Source: Chromatiaceae bacterium (GTDB lineage Bacteria; Pseudomonadota; Gammaproteobacteria; Chromatiales; Chromatiaceae). Taken from it: 64,000 bases of DNA. The position numbers and the translations under genes are program-made. Location of the stretch: the NCBI GenBank assembly GCA_024235315.1, contig JACKMP010000001.1, forward strand, positions 310,001 to 374,000. The letters run 5' to 3'. The notes beneath the pieces are model-generated. The model did not search any database, was not told the origin of the DNA, and was given only the letters and a program-made list of their open reading frames with translations. Below are positions 33,340 to 42,474 of this stretch, in pieces. Position 1 is the stretch's first letter. Each line of letters begins with the position of its first letter.

Positions 33340-35408
33340 CGCCAGCGCCGCCGCAAGACCCCGGCCAGGGCCAGACCGGCCAGCCCGAGCACCAGGAACA
33401 GCGGTGCCGGCGTGGCAGTACCCGGCAACCGGCCGAATACCGCGCCGGCGGACCAGCCAGCCGGCAGCCGCACGGGCATTGCCCCGGACTTCAGCTCCGC
33501 ATCGGTCGGACGGCGCGGGGTACGCTCGACCGCCACCAGGCTGGTGTATCGACTGACCAGCCGGTGTTCGAGTGCCAGCTTCAGCACCGCCTGCCTGACC
33601 GGTTCCCCGTCCTCTGCACCGGCCAGGCGTCCCAAGCAGTCGTCGATCGTGCGTCGCGCCCACAGTGCATGGATGCCGCCTGCGGCCGACCCGCCGGACA
33701 GGGCCACCGACTGCTGCCAGTCCATCGCGCCGAACCGGCCCGTGATCTCCACCTGCGTCGGTGCACTGTCTGCCGCCAACGCCACGATCAACGGCTCGCC
33801 GGCGTACAGGTCAGCCATCCGGGACGGCGTCTGGCTCACCACGGCATCGCCGTCGCCCCGCCGCCAGCGCAGCTGCAAGTCAGTCAACACCGGGGTACTG
33901 AGCTGGCGGAACAGGCGGTCGATCCTGTCCTGCACCTGGGCACCGTTGTCGATATAGGTGAAGGTGCCACGACCGGCCTGCGCCGCCCGGGTCATGAACA
34001 GCGCATTCGGCGCCGACCCTATGCCGACCGTGAACAGCCGGCTGGCACCGATGTCCTGTGCGACCGCCTCGAACAGCGCCTGCTCGTTGCCGACAGCGCC
34101 ATCGGTGAGAAACACCACCTGGCGCAGCAACCCGCTGGGGCGTTGGTCGCGCAGCGCCAGCCGCATCGCCGGCAGCATCTCTGTGCCACCGTCGGCCTGC
34201 AAGCCCTGCACATAAGGTATCGCCTGCTGGAGATGCGCCTGGTCGGCCGGACGCGCCCCGTCGAACAGGGCGTGCACCTCGTTGTTGAACTGGATCACAT
34301 TGAAACGATCGTCCGGACCGAGCTGCTGCAGCGCGGTTAGCAGCGCAGAGCGCGCCTGCCCGATCGAGTCCCCGTGCATCGATCCGGAGGTATCCACCAC
34401 CAGGATCAGCTCGCGCCCGACAGGTCGCGGCAGCACCCTGGCGTGCGGCGGCATCACCATCAACAGGCCGTAGTGCCTGCCCTCCCAGACCTCGGTGAAC
34501 AATGCCGCGCTGGGCTGCTGTCCCAGTACCGGTCGCCAGTGCAGGACGAAATCCCGGTCCGCCGGCACCCTTCCACCCGCCGGCTCGACAAGGTAACGAC
34601 CATGTGACAGCCGGACCACCTCCAGGCGGTGCGAGGTACTGACCACCTCGGCCAGATCCAGCCCGGCGTCCAGGTCCACACGGATGGTCACCGGGTTCAG
34701 ATCCCCGTCCGCCGACAACGAAACCGGCGGCGTGATCTTCGAGGCGTCGGGCACCTGGTCGGTATCGCGTGCCCAGCCGTGCGTCGGGTACCCTTGCGCG
34801 GCACCCGGTACCGGCGCACCGGGGATGTATCGGGGCGCGACGACCAGCGGCAGGCGCAGGGAAAAACCACTGTCCTGCCAGGCCAGGTCCTGCTGGTACT
34901 CGATCTCGATCGTCACCGTTTCTCCGGGCGGGATATTGGCCACCGCGGTGGTGAAGACATTGGCGCGTTGCTGTTCGACCAGACCGGCTCCCTGCCCGAC
35001 ATCGCGGGCACGCTCGTACGTCTGACGCGCCTGCTGGCGCTCCTGGATTTCACCTTCGATCAGGCGACCGCCGTAGTGCATCCGCAGGCGATCGACGGCA
35101 GCATTCTGAGGCAGCGGAAACACATAGACCCCTTCCACCCAATCCTTCCCCGGATTGCGAAAACGCTGCTGCACTTGGACCCGTGCGATCACACCCACAA
35201 TCCCGATCGCAACCCCGGTGTCCAGTGACGGTGCACTGCCAAGGTCGGTGCCGTCAGCCGCATAGATCCTGAGCCCGGTCTGTTCATTGGCGGCTTCCGC
35301 CGGCGCTGCGAGTAGTACCAGCGCTGCCAGCACCAGGCTGACCGACACCCCGCCCCACACGGCGCGTCCGAGCAAACCGAGCCAGGCACGGGATTCAGCG
35401 CGCAACAT
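33336..35408 (-). CDS. Sortase target protein with VIT and VWA domains
   Basis: This 690-residue exported protein has a signal sequence (VSVSLVLAALVLLAAPAEA), a VIT domain (from about residue 60; VEGVYVFPLPQNAAVDRLRM) and a von Willebrand A domain with a MIDAS motif (LILVVDTSGSMHGDS near residue 335). It ends in a sorting signal: LPGTATP followed by a hydrophobic helix (LFLVLGLAGLALAGVL) and Arg-rich tail. That is the substrate type of the dedicated marine-proteobacterial sortase, encoded directly downstream. The protein is probably anchored at the cell envelope, perhaps in surface or matrix interactions. GGGAG precedes the ATG at 35408. Confidence 0.88.
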   Translation of the reverse strand: MLRAESRAWLGLLGRAVWGGVSVSLVLAALVLLAAPAEAANEQTGLRIYAADGTDLGSAPSLDTGVAIGIVGVIARVQVQQRFRNPGKDWVEGVYVFPLPQNAAVDRLRMHYGGRLIEGEIQERQQARQTYERARDVGQGAGLVEQQRANVFTTAVANIPPGETVTIEIEYQQDLAWQDSGFSLRLPLVVAPRYIPGAPVPGAAQGYPTHGWARDTDQVPDASKITPPVSLSADGDLNPVTIRVDLDAGLDLAEVVSTSHRLEVVRLSHGRYLVEPAGGRVPADRDFVLHWRPVLGQQPSAALFTEVWEGRHYGLLMVMPPHARVLPRPVGRELILVVDTSGSMHGDSIGQARSALLTALQQLGPDDRFNVIQFNNEVHALFDGARPADQAHLQQAIPYVQGLQADGGTEMLPAMRLALRDQRPSGLLRQVVFLTDGAVGNEQALFEAVAQDIGASRLFTVGIGSAPNALFMTRAAQAGRGTFTYIDNGAQVQDRIDRLFRQLSTPVLTDLQLRWRRGDGDAVVSQTPSRMADLYAGEPLIVALAADSAPTQVEITGRFGAMDWQQSVALSGGSAAGGIHALWARRTIDDCLGRLAGAEDGEPVRQAVLKLALEHRLVSRYTSLVAVERTPRRPTDAELKSGAMPVRLPAGWSAGAVFGRLPGTATPAPLFLVLGLAGLALAGVLRRRWR

Positions 35409-35622
35409 GCGCTTTCTCCCGCGACGGCCTGACGCGGCGACACGTGACCCGCAGCGATTCCTCGGGCGAGCGGTAAAGAAACTCGCCGCTGAGCGGTTGC
35501 AGCAGGCCACTCGCCCCGAGGAGGTCCCAGTAAGTCACCCGTCTCGGCCGGCTGGTTTCGTCTGCCACTGTTGCCCCCTTGTGGATCCGTCGGTCTTCGA
35601 ATTGGTCCAGCGTGCCGTCCAT
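35395..35622 (-). CDS. Possible small protein at the head of the sortase operon
   Basis: An open frame of 75 residues (MDGTLDQFEDRRIHKGATV...) ends 14 bp inside the start of the sortase target gene and has AGGAGG about 12 bp upstream of its ATG. It is charged and basic at the end, with no signal peptide or membrane segment. No family is recognised. It might be a real small gene in the sortase operon or simply leader sequence; the distance from the ribosome site to the start is longer than ideal. Confidence 0.4.
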   Translation of the reverse strand: MDGTLDQFEDRRIHKGATVADETSRPRRVTYWDLLGASGLLQPLSGEFLYRSPEESLRVTCRRVRPSREKAHVAR

Positions 35623-35794
35623 GGCGGATTGCGGCCTCCTGGCCTGCGCCGGTTGTGACGGCAATTACAGTCCCCACGAATGGCCGGGTGCTCGCACAAA
35701 CGGGGAATTCCGGCGACACATGGTGGCGAAAAACGGGCAGTGGTTTTTTTGCGGGTAAACTGATCACCGCAGTCCAACCGCAGACAAACACCAC

Positions 35795-36490
35795 ATGGCC
35801 AAGACCATTGCCATCGTCGAAGACGAACCGATGATCCGGGAGAACTACGCTGACCTGTTCCGGCGCCAGGGCTACCGCGTCGAGACCTATGGCGAACGTG
35901 CGTCGGCCAGCGCCGGCATGGGCAGGAAGCTGCCCGACCTGGCGATACTCGATATCGGCCTGGGAGATGAATTCGATGCCGGCTTCGATCTTTGCCGTGA
36001 GCTGCGCAGCCGTTCGGCAACCCTGCCGATCATTTTCCTGACTGCACGCGACAGTGACATCGATACCGTCGCCGGGCTGCGCGTCGGTGCCGACGACTAT
36101 GTGACCAAGGACGTCAGCCTTCACCAACTCAGTGCACGGGTCAGCGCACTGTTTCGCCGTGCAGAGGCGGTGCGCGAACAGGCACCGGACGAGCGCGCGG
36201 TTGAAGACGGCCCGCTGCGCCTGCAGCCCGAGCAGATGCGCGTCAGCTGGCGTGGCACGGCCGTGGCGCTGACGGTCACGGAGTTGTGGATCCTGTATGT
36301 GCTGGTACGTCATCCCGGTCATGTGAAGAGCCGTGAACAGCTGATGGAGGCGGCGGACACCTACGTCGACCTCGCCACAATCACGTCGCACATCAAGCGC
36401 ATCCGCAGGAAGTTCCAGCAACTGGACCCCGGATTCGACGCCATCGAGGCCGTATATGGTGCAGGCTATCGCTGGGTGACGCAGGGATAA
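35795..36490 (+). CDS. Sortase-system response regulator (OmpR-type)
   Basis: This 231-residue response regulator has a receiver domain (VEDEPMIRENY; phospho-acceptor Asp in LAILDIGLGDE near residue 50; conserved Lys in YVTKDVSL near 105). A winged-helix DNA-binding domain follows (VALTVTELWILYVLVRHPG; IRRKFQQLDPGFDAIEAVYGAGYRWV). It matches the proteobacterial dedicated sortase system response regulator. It is divergent from the sortase target gene, with about 170 bp for both promoters, and 6 bp before its kinase partner. It probably controls the sortase operon directly. Confidence 0.85.
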   Translation: MAKTIAIVEDEPMIRENYADLFRRQGYRVETYGERASASAGMGRKLPDLAILDIGLGDEFDAGFDLCRELRSRSATLPIIFLTARDSDIDTVAGLRVGADDYVTKDVSLHQLSARVSALFRRAEAVREQAPDERAVEDGPLRLQPEQMRVSWRGTAVALTVTELWILYVLVRHPGHVKSREQLMEAADTYVDLATITSHIKRIRRKFQQLDPGFDAIEAVYGAGYRWVTQG

Positions 36491-36496
36491 CAGGGC

Positions 36497-38587
36497 ATGT
36501 CACGACCGCGTTTCTGGCACCGGGTGCGCTTCAAGCTGTTGCTGGTGTCCCTTACCCTGCTTGGCATCCCCTGGGCCGGCTACCGTTTCATCCAGGAGAC
36601 CGAGCACTTCCTGCGCGATGTTCAGGAGCAGTCCCTGCAAACCACGGCGAGTTCGGTCGCCAACATCATGCACGGTCACGAGGAGGCGTTTCATGGCGTG
36701 GCGCGGCCCGGCTCGGTACTTACCTACCGCAACCTGTTCCTGCACCGCCTCGACGAGGCCCCGCAACTCGACGGCTATCGTGATGAATGGGCGCGCTACG
36801 ACAACAACTTCACGGTGCTGCAGTCAGTCGACGACTCACTCGAGGCGCGCATCTTTCTCGGCCAGCATGAACGCTATCTGTACCTGCTGATCGGCGTCCG
36901 CGATGCAGGGGTCGACTATGGCGAAAATGGAGACTCGATCGACCTGGCGTTGACCGACGCCAGCGGCACCCTGAGACGCTATCGCATCCAACCACAGGCC
37001 CCGGGCTGGGTCGTGGCGCAGCAGCTGAAGGCAGACAACGAACAGCCGACCCGTGGCGCCGAGCCGGAACCGGCAATCCGCGGCGAGTGGCAGGAAAGCG
37101 ACGACGGCTACACGCTGGAACTGCGCCTGCCACGCGAGTTGCTGCGCGACCGCCTGTCACTGCGTTTCTTCGAGAGTCGCACGCGGCAGGTCCTGGCCAG
37201 CGGTCATCTGTTCCCCGCCGAATCCCTGGGGCGCATCGTCGGAAGATCCACGCTGCTCGACCGGGTGCTGGCTTCGGTGACACCTGTGGCGACGCGGGTT
37301 TGGGTGACCGACCACCAGGGACTGGTGATTGCCCAGGCCGGCCGCCTCGATGCCGATGCGCCATTGAGTGCGGACCAGTCGCGGATTCCCTGGTTCGTTC
37401 AGGACCTGATCCTCGCCGTACTGCCTCGTGACGCGGATGCTGTCGCCGACCTGCCGGCGGACCGGACCCACCTGTTCGTGTCACCTGTGGTCGAGGCGCT
37501 GAGTGGTCGGCCGGCCAGTCTGCGCCGACAGCCGCCACACGGTGATGCCGTCGTGGTCAGCGCCGCCGTACCGATCCGCAGCAGTGACGGCGTGCGCGGC
37601 GCAGTGTTGGTGGAACAGACGACGCATGCGATCCTGTCTATCCAGAACCTGGCATTGCAACGCCTGTTCGGTGTGACTCTGATCCTGTTCGCGGTCACCA
37701 GCCTCGGCCTGCTGGCATTTGCCAGCCTGCTCGCCTCGCGCATCACCCGTCTGCGCAACCGCGTCGAGGGCGCGGTCAGCCACGACGGGCGCATCATCGG
37801 CCGCCTTCTGCCAGACCAATCGAAGGATGAGATCGGTGACCTCGGCCGAAGTTTCGCCAGCGTGCTGGAACGCCTGCACCAGTACAACCATTATCTGGAG
37901 GCAATGGCCTCACGTCTCGCGCACGAACTGCGCACCCCGCTGGCGGTGGTGCGCAGCTCGCTGGACAATGCCGACCAGGCTGGCGGTGACACCACGCCCT
38001 ACCTGCAGCGGGCACGCCTCGGTGCGGAACGCCTGGAAAAGATCCTGGCGCGCCTGCGCGAAGCCACCGGCCTGGAGCAGGCGCTGCGACAAGCCGAACC
38101 GGTCACGTTCGACCTTGCCGCACTGATGCGCCTGCAGATCGCCAGTCTCGGTGACATGCAAGCAGTGGCCCCGCTGCTGCTGAAGGGCGCAGACAGCGAG
38201 ATCCTGATGACCGGCGTGCCGGATCTGATCAGCCAGGCGCTCGACAAGCTGATCGGCAATGCCGTCGACTTTCATCGCCCCGGCAGCACCATCACCATCG
38301 ACTGCACGCTGCATCAACGCCTCGTCGCATTGAGCGTACGCAACGAGGGGCCCGCGCTGCCGGTGGATGCCGATGTATTCCAGTCGATGTATTCAGGCCG
38401 CGAAGGTCGCCAGGACGAACCCCACCTCGGTCTGGGGCTGTACCTGGTGCGCCTCATCGGCGAATTTCACGGCGGCTCGGTGAGGGCACAGAACTGCGAC
38501 GACCCGCCCGGTGTTGTGGTGACCCTGTGGCTGCCACTCGGCGACCGCACAATGCGCGCTGACAGGTCTGCTGCTGATACCGCCTGA
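36497..38587 (+). CDS. Sortase-system sensor histidine kinase
   Basis: This 696-residue kinase has membrane helices near residues 12-30 and 395-415. A periplasmic domain of about 370 residues contains a segment reminiscent of carbohydrate-binding family 9 modules (LDGYRDEWARYDNNF ... YLYLLIGVRDAG). HAMP-like and HisKA regions (ASRLAHELRTPLAVVRSSLDN, phospho-His) are followed by an ATPase domain (GLGLYLVRLIGEFHGGS; N-box around NAVDF). It fits the dedicated sortase system histidine kinase. The large extracytoplasmic domain suggests sensing of a surface or polysaccharide cue, which is an inference. It is co-transcribed with the regulator 6 bp upstream. Confidence 0.83.
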   Translation: MSRPRFWHRVRFKLLLVSLTLLGIPWAGYRFIQETEHFLRDVQEQSLQTTASSVANIMHGHEEAFHGVARPGSVLTYRNLFLHRLDEAPQLDGYRDEWARYDNNFTVLQSVDDSLEARIFLGQHERYLYLLIGVRDAGVDYGENGDSIDLALTDASGTLRRYRIQPQAPGWVVAQQLKADNEQPTRGAEPEPAIRGEWQESDDGYTLELRLPRELLRDRLSLRFFESRTRQVLASGHLFPAESLGRIVGRSTLLDRVLASVTPVATRVWVTDHQGLVIAQAGRLDADAPLSADQSRIPWFVQDLILAVLPRDADAVADLPADRTHLFVSPVVEALSGRPASLRRQPPHGDAVVVSAAVPIRSSDGVRGAVLVEQTTHAILSIQNLALQRLFGVTLILFAVTSLGLLAFASLLASRITRLRNRVEGAVSHDGRIIGRLLPDQSKDEIGDLGRSFASVLERLHQYNHYLEAMASRLAHELRTPLAVVRSSLDNADQAGGDTTPYLQRARLGAERLEKILARLREATGLEQALRQAEPVTFDLAALMRLQIASLGDMQAVAPLLLKGADSEILMTGVPDLISQALDKLIGNAVDFHRPGSTITIDCTLHQRLVALSVRNEGPALPVDADVFQSMYSGREGRQDEPHLGLGLYLVRLIGEFHGGSVRAQNCDDPPGVVVTLWLPLGDRTMRADRSAADTA

Positions 38588-38698
38588 ACCCGGCGACACT
38601 CGTGACTGCGTCGTTCAGCGACGGTTCAAGCAGCCGCGCCCATTATCACGATCGAGGGCCTATTCCAGGCCTGCACAACCTCGACAGGAGAATGCATC

Positions 38699-39145
38699 GT
38701 GAACATCATTCGTAACAGCGTCAGCGCACTGGTACTCGCCACTGTCGGTCTCGTCGGCCCGGCACTTGCACACGACGATGGTCCGAAGGGCCATGCCCAA
38801 CACAGCGGCGGTACCCACGGCCCCGTCGTGGCGGTCTGGCGCAATACATCAGCGGGCGACTCGCGCGTCATCGCACGGCAGGAGAAGCAGCGGCAACGCA
38901 TCGACAACGGCTGGCGCAGCGGAGAACTCACACAGGGTGAATTGCGGCGCCTCGACGCCCAACAGACGCGCATCGCCGAGATGGCGCACTGGTTCAGTGC
39001 TGATGGTTACCTGACGCCCGCCGAACGCCTGAGGCTGGCGCAGGCGCAGGACAGGGCCAGCGCTGCCATCGCCCGTGACAAGCACAACGACAGCGACCGC
39101 GATCACTCCGGCAAACTGTGGGCCGTGGTATACCGCGACTTCTGA
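38699..39145 (+). CDS. Small secreted protein
   Basis: This 148-residue protein begins with a signal peptide (SALVLATVGLVGPALA) followed by a His/Gly-rich stretch (HDDGPKGHAQHSGGTHG) that could bind metal, and a helical Gln/Arg-rich remainder (GWRSGELTQGELRRLDAQQ). It ends DKHNDSDRDHSGKLWAV, where the Asp-rich run recalls a degenerate EF-hand loop. The start is GTG at 38699 with AGGAGA upstream. The family is not recognised. It follows the sortase kinase by 110 bp and may be a separate unit. Confidence 0.62.
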   Translation: MNIIRNSVSALVLATVGLVGPALAHDDGPKGHAQHSGGTHGPVVAVWRNTSAGDSRVIARQEKQRQRIDNGWRSGELTQGELRRLDAQQTRIAEMAHWFSADGYLTPAERLRLAQAQDRASAAIARDKHNDSDRDHSGKLWAVVYRDF

Positions 39146-39323
39146 CCCGGCGTTTGGACACTCGGCCCCGTGATCGCGGGAGCCGAGCCCCCTCGGCGAC
39201 CCCGCCATCGCCCGGGGGCTGGCCGCCTGCGGGCAGCACCCCATCACAACCGGCGCCCGGCCCCGCGCACTGCACTAGAATACGAGCCCCGCCGGGCTCC
39301 GGCATTCACCAACAGCACGAACC

Positions 39324-40235
39324 ATGAATATCAGCGAACTCAGCCAACACTTTGCAATTCCCGGACACGTCGAGTTCATCGAGGGCCCCGGTGGTCTGCC
39401 GCAGATCCGGATCGCCAATACCACCGCGACCGCACTGATTTCCGTCTACGGCGCACAGGTGCTGTCATATCACCGGCATGGCGAAGATGAGCTGCTGTTC
39501 CTGAGCGAACGCGCCTATTACGCGGATGGCAAGGCGATAAAGGGTGGCGTACCGGTCTGCTGGCCCTGGTTTGGCGCCGACCCCGAGGGTAAGGGCCGGC
39601 CTGCCCACGGCTTCGTGCGCACGCGCATGTGGACAGTCGGCGCAACCGCACAGCCCGAGCCCGGGCTGACGCGTATCGAGCTGCAGCTACACGATGACGA
39701 TACGACACGCGCGCTGTGGCCACACCGTTTCGCGTTGAGTCTGGTGGTGACAATCGGAGATGTCCTCGACCTCGCGCTGGTCACACACAACACGGGCGAA
39801 CAGGCGTTCGACATCACCCAGGCCCTGCATACCTACTTTGCGGTCGGCGACATCGCGCAGGTCGGCATCGCAGGACTGGACGGCAGCCGTTACCTCGACA
39901 AGGTGCGTGATTTCGCCGTGTTCGATCAATCCGGCACCGTCATGTTCGACGGCGAGGTGGACCGTATCTACCAACGGGTGCAAGGGCCGCTCACGATCAG
40001 CGATCCGGTACTTGGCCGGCGGATCGACATTGACTGCAGCGGCAGCACGACCACCGTGGTGTGGAATCCATGGAAGGAGATCGCGATTGCGATGCAGGAT
40101 CTCGCCGATGACGACTACCGACGACTGGTATGCGTAGAGACGGCCAACGCAGCGGACGAAATCGTCACAATCGAGCCTGGCACGCAATATCGCCTCGGCG
40201 CACGCTACCGGCATTCGTCGTTGGCACGGCCCTGA
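39324..40235 (+). CDS. yeaD: D-hexose-6-phosphate mutarotase-like aldose epimerase (YeaD family)
   Basis: This 303-residue cytosolic protein has a galactose-mutarotase fold. Family blocks include IKGGVPVCWPWFGADPEGKGRPAHGFVRT near residues 73-100 and an EIAIAMQDLADDDYRRLVCVETANA region near residue 255, with the catalytic His and Glu in these segments. YeaD-type enzymes interconvert anomers of glucose-6-phosphate and related sugars. Length is normal and the gene stands alone between two small secreted-protein genes. Confidence 0.85.
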   Translation: MNISELSQHFAIPGHVEFIEGPGGLPQIRIANTTATALISVYGAQVLSYHRHGEDELLFLSERAYYADGKAIKGGVPVCWPWFGADPEGKGRPAHGFVRTRMWTVGATAQPEPGLTRIELQLHDDDTTRALWPHRFALSLVVTIGDVLDLALVTHNTGEQAFDITQALHTYFAVGDIAQVGIAGLDGSRYLDKVRDFAVFDQSGTVMFDGEVDRIYQRVQGPLTISDPVLGRRIDIDCSGSTTTVVWNPWKEIAIAMQDLADDDYRRLVCVETANAADEIVTIEPGTQYRLGARYRHSSLARP

Positions 40236-40332
40236 ATACCCCTGCAACACCCGGGGTACAGATTGCGTACCGTGAATCCCGACCCATACTTGAATGAGCA
40301 ACCCGATTCACCCTGTTGGCCAAAGGAGGTGC

Positions 40333-40572
40333 ATGGTGTTCCTCAAAGAATGCAAGACAGGTGAGCTGGTCGAGGTACTCGACCCGGCAGCGCTCTATGA
40401 TCCTTTTGCGTCCGAGATCATCGGACGCTACAACATCGGCGAGGAGATGCCAGAGCCCCGGGCATTCGCCAAGTCCGATCTGGCGTTCTGTTCCAACGAA
40501 CAGCTGCCCCGGTGCTGGATGGACCCGGACTACCGGCGCGACGAAATCCGCCGCACCGGCACTCAAAGCTGA
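40333..40572 (+). CDS. Small hypothetical protein
   Basis: This 79-residue acidic protein (MVFLKECKTGELVEVLDPAAL...) has no signal peptide and contains two cysteines (CSNEQLPRCW). An AAAGGAGGT ribosome site sits immediately before the ATG, so translation may start at the ATG at 40333 or the adjacent GTG at 40336; a longer frame from 40294 lacks a comparable site. No family is recognised. It is monocistronic, followed by a strong hairpin terminator. Confidence 0.6.
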   Translation: MVFLKECKTGELVEVLDPAALYDPFASEIIGRYNIGEEMPEPRAFAKSDLAFCSNEQLPRCWMDPDYRRDEIRRTGTQS

Positions 40573-40584
40573 CGCTGTCACTTG

Positions 40585-40614
40585 TCGGGTGGACTGCCAG
40601 TGCGGTCCACCCGA
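40585..40614. terminator. Strong bidirectional hairpin terminator
   Basis: A perfect 10-bp stem (TCGGGTGGAC / GTCCACCCGA) with a 10-nt loop lies between the convergent 79-residue gene and the EF-hand gene. There is no long T-run, but the position and stability fit shared termination. Confidence 0.65.
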
Positions 40615-40622
40615 GCGGCGCT

Positions 40623-40982
40623 TCACTGGGCAGCGGGCCCCATGCACGGCCGTTGCTGCATACGTCCGGCCTGCCAGCCGTAGAGTTCATTGCGGCTGAT
40701 CGCACCGTCGCCGTCTGAGTCGATCTGATCGAATGACGGTGCCGAAGCCGCGTTACGCATCGGGTACCCGCGTTCGCTGCGCGCCTTCTGACGCTCGCTG
40801 CGGACCTGCGCATGTTCTTCCTGCGTCACGACACCGTCCTTGTCGAGGTCGAGCACCTCGAACGGCATCGGACCGCGACGCTCGTAATACTCATTGCGCT
40901 CGTTCTCGTCGGAACTCGCGATGGCGGTGCCGCACAGCAATGCAACGCCCAGAGCGGAAGTAATGATGGTCTTGTTCAACAT
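40623..40982 (-). CDS. Secreted EF-hand calcium-binding protein
   Basis: This 119-residue protein has a signal peptide (IITSALGVALLCGTAIA) and two EF-hand loops: DLDKDGVVTQEE near residues 45-56 and DSDGDGAISRNE near residues 89-100, each with Asp at positions 1, 3 and 5 and Glu at 12. It should bind two Ca2+ ions in the periplasm. It lies upstream of the two-component/PepSY/cytochrome b561 group but is not obviously co-transcribed with it. The family is a common secreted EF-hand type in gammaproteobacteria; its role is unknown. Confidence 0.83.
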   Translation of the reverse strand: MLNKTIITSALGVALLCGTAIASSDENERNEYYERRGPMPFEVLDLDKDGVVTQEEHAQVRSERQKARSERGYPMRNAASAPSFDQIDSDGDGAISRNELYGWQAGRMQQRPCMGPAAQ

Positions 40983-41139
40983 GATGGCTTTCCTCTGTTC
41001 TCTGGCCTGTCCGGTGACCGTCCTGGTCAGGCACTGGCCTGAATCTTTCCTGTCCCTGTGTGATTCTCAAACTAAGCCATCAAGCTGAAATCACGCTGAA
41101 AATTGCGGTGGATCTGCACGCATTTCCGAGCGGGGCGCA

Positions 41140-42474
41140 CTACTCTCCACGCATATTCAGCGGCAGCATCACCTGCACCTCGAGTCCGCCCAGTTCCACC
41201 GATCGCTGCAGGTCCAGCGAGCCACCCTGGTCACTCACCAGGTCGTTGACGATGGCAAGGCCAAGGCCGTGCCCGCTCTCCTGTTCATCGAGACGCGTGC
41301 CGCGATGCAGCAAACCGGCCCGGTCGGCCTCGGACACACCGGGTCCGTCATCCGCGACCGTGATGCACAGGGTGTTCACCTGCACCTCCAGATGCAGACG
41401 GACCCTCCCACGCGCCCACTTGCAGGCGTTGTCGAGCAGGTTGCCGAGCAGCTCGAGCATGTCTTCATGATCGAAAGGCAGCCCCCCCTCGGGCAACGGC
41501 GCGAGCTGGATGTCGATCTGGCGGTCGCGGTGGATCTGGCCCAGCGCCTCGACCAGCTCGGGGACGTCACGCTGCGGCAAGAACCGCTGCCCACCGCCCT
41601 CGCCGGCGAAGCGCGCACGCTTGAGCTCGCGCTCGATCAAGGTGCGTATGCGGTCCATTCGGTCGACGAGACGCTGTCTCTCGGTCGCCGGCAGCGCCAG
41701 CCCATCGACATCCCGTGTCATCAGGCTGAGCGGCCCCTTGAGCGCATGGGCGAGGTTACCGAGCGACTGGCGCGAGCGCTGCAGGCGCTGCTGCAACTGC
41801 GTCAGCAGACGATTGATCTCGGTCGTCAACGGCCGGATCTCGACCGGTCCGAGAGCCTGCAGTCGCTGCAGCTGTCCCGACGCCACGCCGCTGACCTCTT
41901 CACGCACCCGGTCGAGGGCACGGAAGCCGCGGCGCAGCACGTAACGCTGCAGCAGGACAATCACCAACAGGGCGAATGTCAGCAGGCCGAGCGCAAACAC
42001 CTGGAAGCGATGGATATGGGCAAGCATCGGCGTCAGGTCTTCGGCGACGGTCAGGGTGAAGTGCAACCCGCTCTTCTCGTACCCTGCCGAACGGTATTGC
42101 AGATATTGGCCCTGCGGGCCCGCGGCCTGAAATGCCCTCACAGCCCCTGCCGCGAGAGGCGGCACCTGCAGGGTCTCATCCCACAGCGAGCGTGAACGCA
42201 ACGGCGGTCGCGTATCGAAGCTCAACAGAAAATAGTGGCCGGACAGCGGCTGCTGATAGATCGGGGTGATGCGGCCCTCGCGAAGTTTCACCTGGCCGGC
42301 GGGATTCACCCACAGCGCGGCCAGCAGGGCCTCCGCATCGTGTTCGAGGCGCGCCAGCACGTTGGCCTCGCTGAGTGACTTGACGGCCGCCATCGCGCCC
42401 CAGAACAGAAAACCGAACACGATCACCAGCGTCGTGGCCAGACCGACCACGAAGCGCCGCTCCAGCGAGTTCAC
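41140..42474 (-). CDS. PhoQ/QseC-type sensor histidine kinase
   Basis: This 444-residue inner-membrane kinase has helices near residues 12-30 and 155-175, a periplasmic sensor of about 120 residues, and HAMP. The phospho-acceptor is in LGNLAHALKGPLSLMTRDVD (His near residue 245, the PhoQ-like ALKGPL variant). An ATPase domain has N-box LLDNACKWA, G1 VADDGPGVSE and G2 HGLGLAIVNDLV. Its start overlaps the response-regulator stop by 4 bp, so the two are coupled. With PepSY and cytochrome b561 genes in the same operon, it probably responds to a periplasmic redox or metal signal; this is inferred. Confidence 0.85.
   Translation of the reverse strand: MNSLERRFVVGLATTLVIVFGFLFWGAMAAVKSLSEANVLARLEHDAEALLAALWVNPAGQVKLREGRITPIYQQPLSGHYFLLSFDTRPPLRSRSLWDETLQVPPLAAGAVRAFQAAGPQGQYLQYRSAGYEKSGLHFTLTVAEDLTPMLAHIHRFQVFALGLLTFALLVIVLLQRYVLRRGFRALDRVREEVSGVASGQLQRLQALGPVEIRPLTTEINRLLTQLQQRLQRSRQSLGNLAHALKGPLSLMTRDVDGLALPATERQRLVDRMDRIRTLIERELKRARFAGEGGGQRFLPQRDVPELVEALGQIHRDRQIDIQLAPLPEGGLPFDHEDMLELLGNLLDNACKWARGRVRLHLEVQVNTLCITVADDGPGVSEADRAGLLHRGTRLDEQESGHGLGLAIVNDLVSDQGGSLDLQRSVELGGLEVQVMLPLNMRGE

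Noticed and set aside
35189..36421. A 410-residue minus-strand frame spanning the sortase promoter and response regulator
   Set aside because: It overlaps the well-supported regulator on the plus strand and the target gene in another frame, with shadow-like composition.
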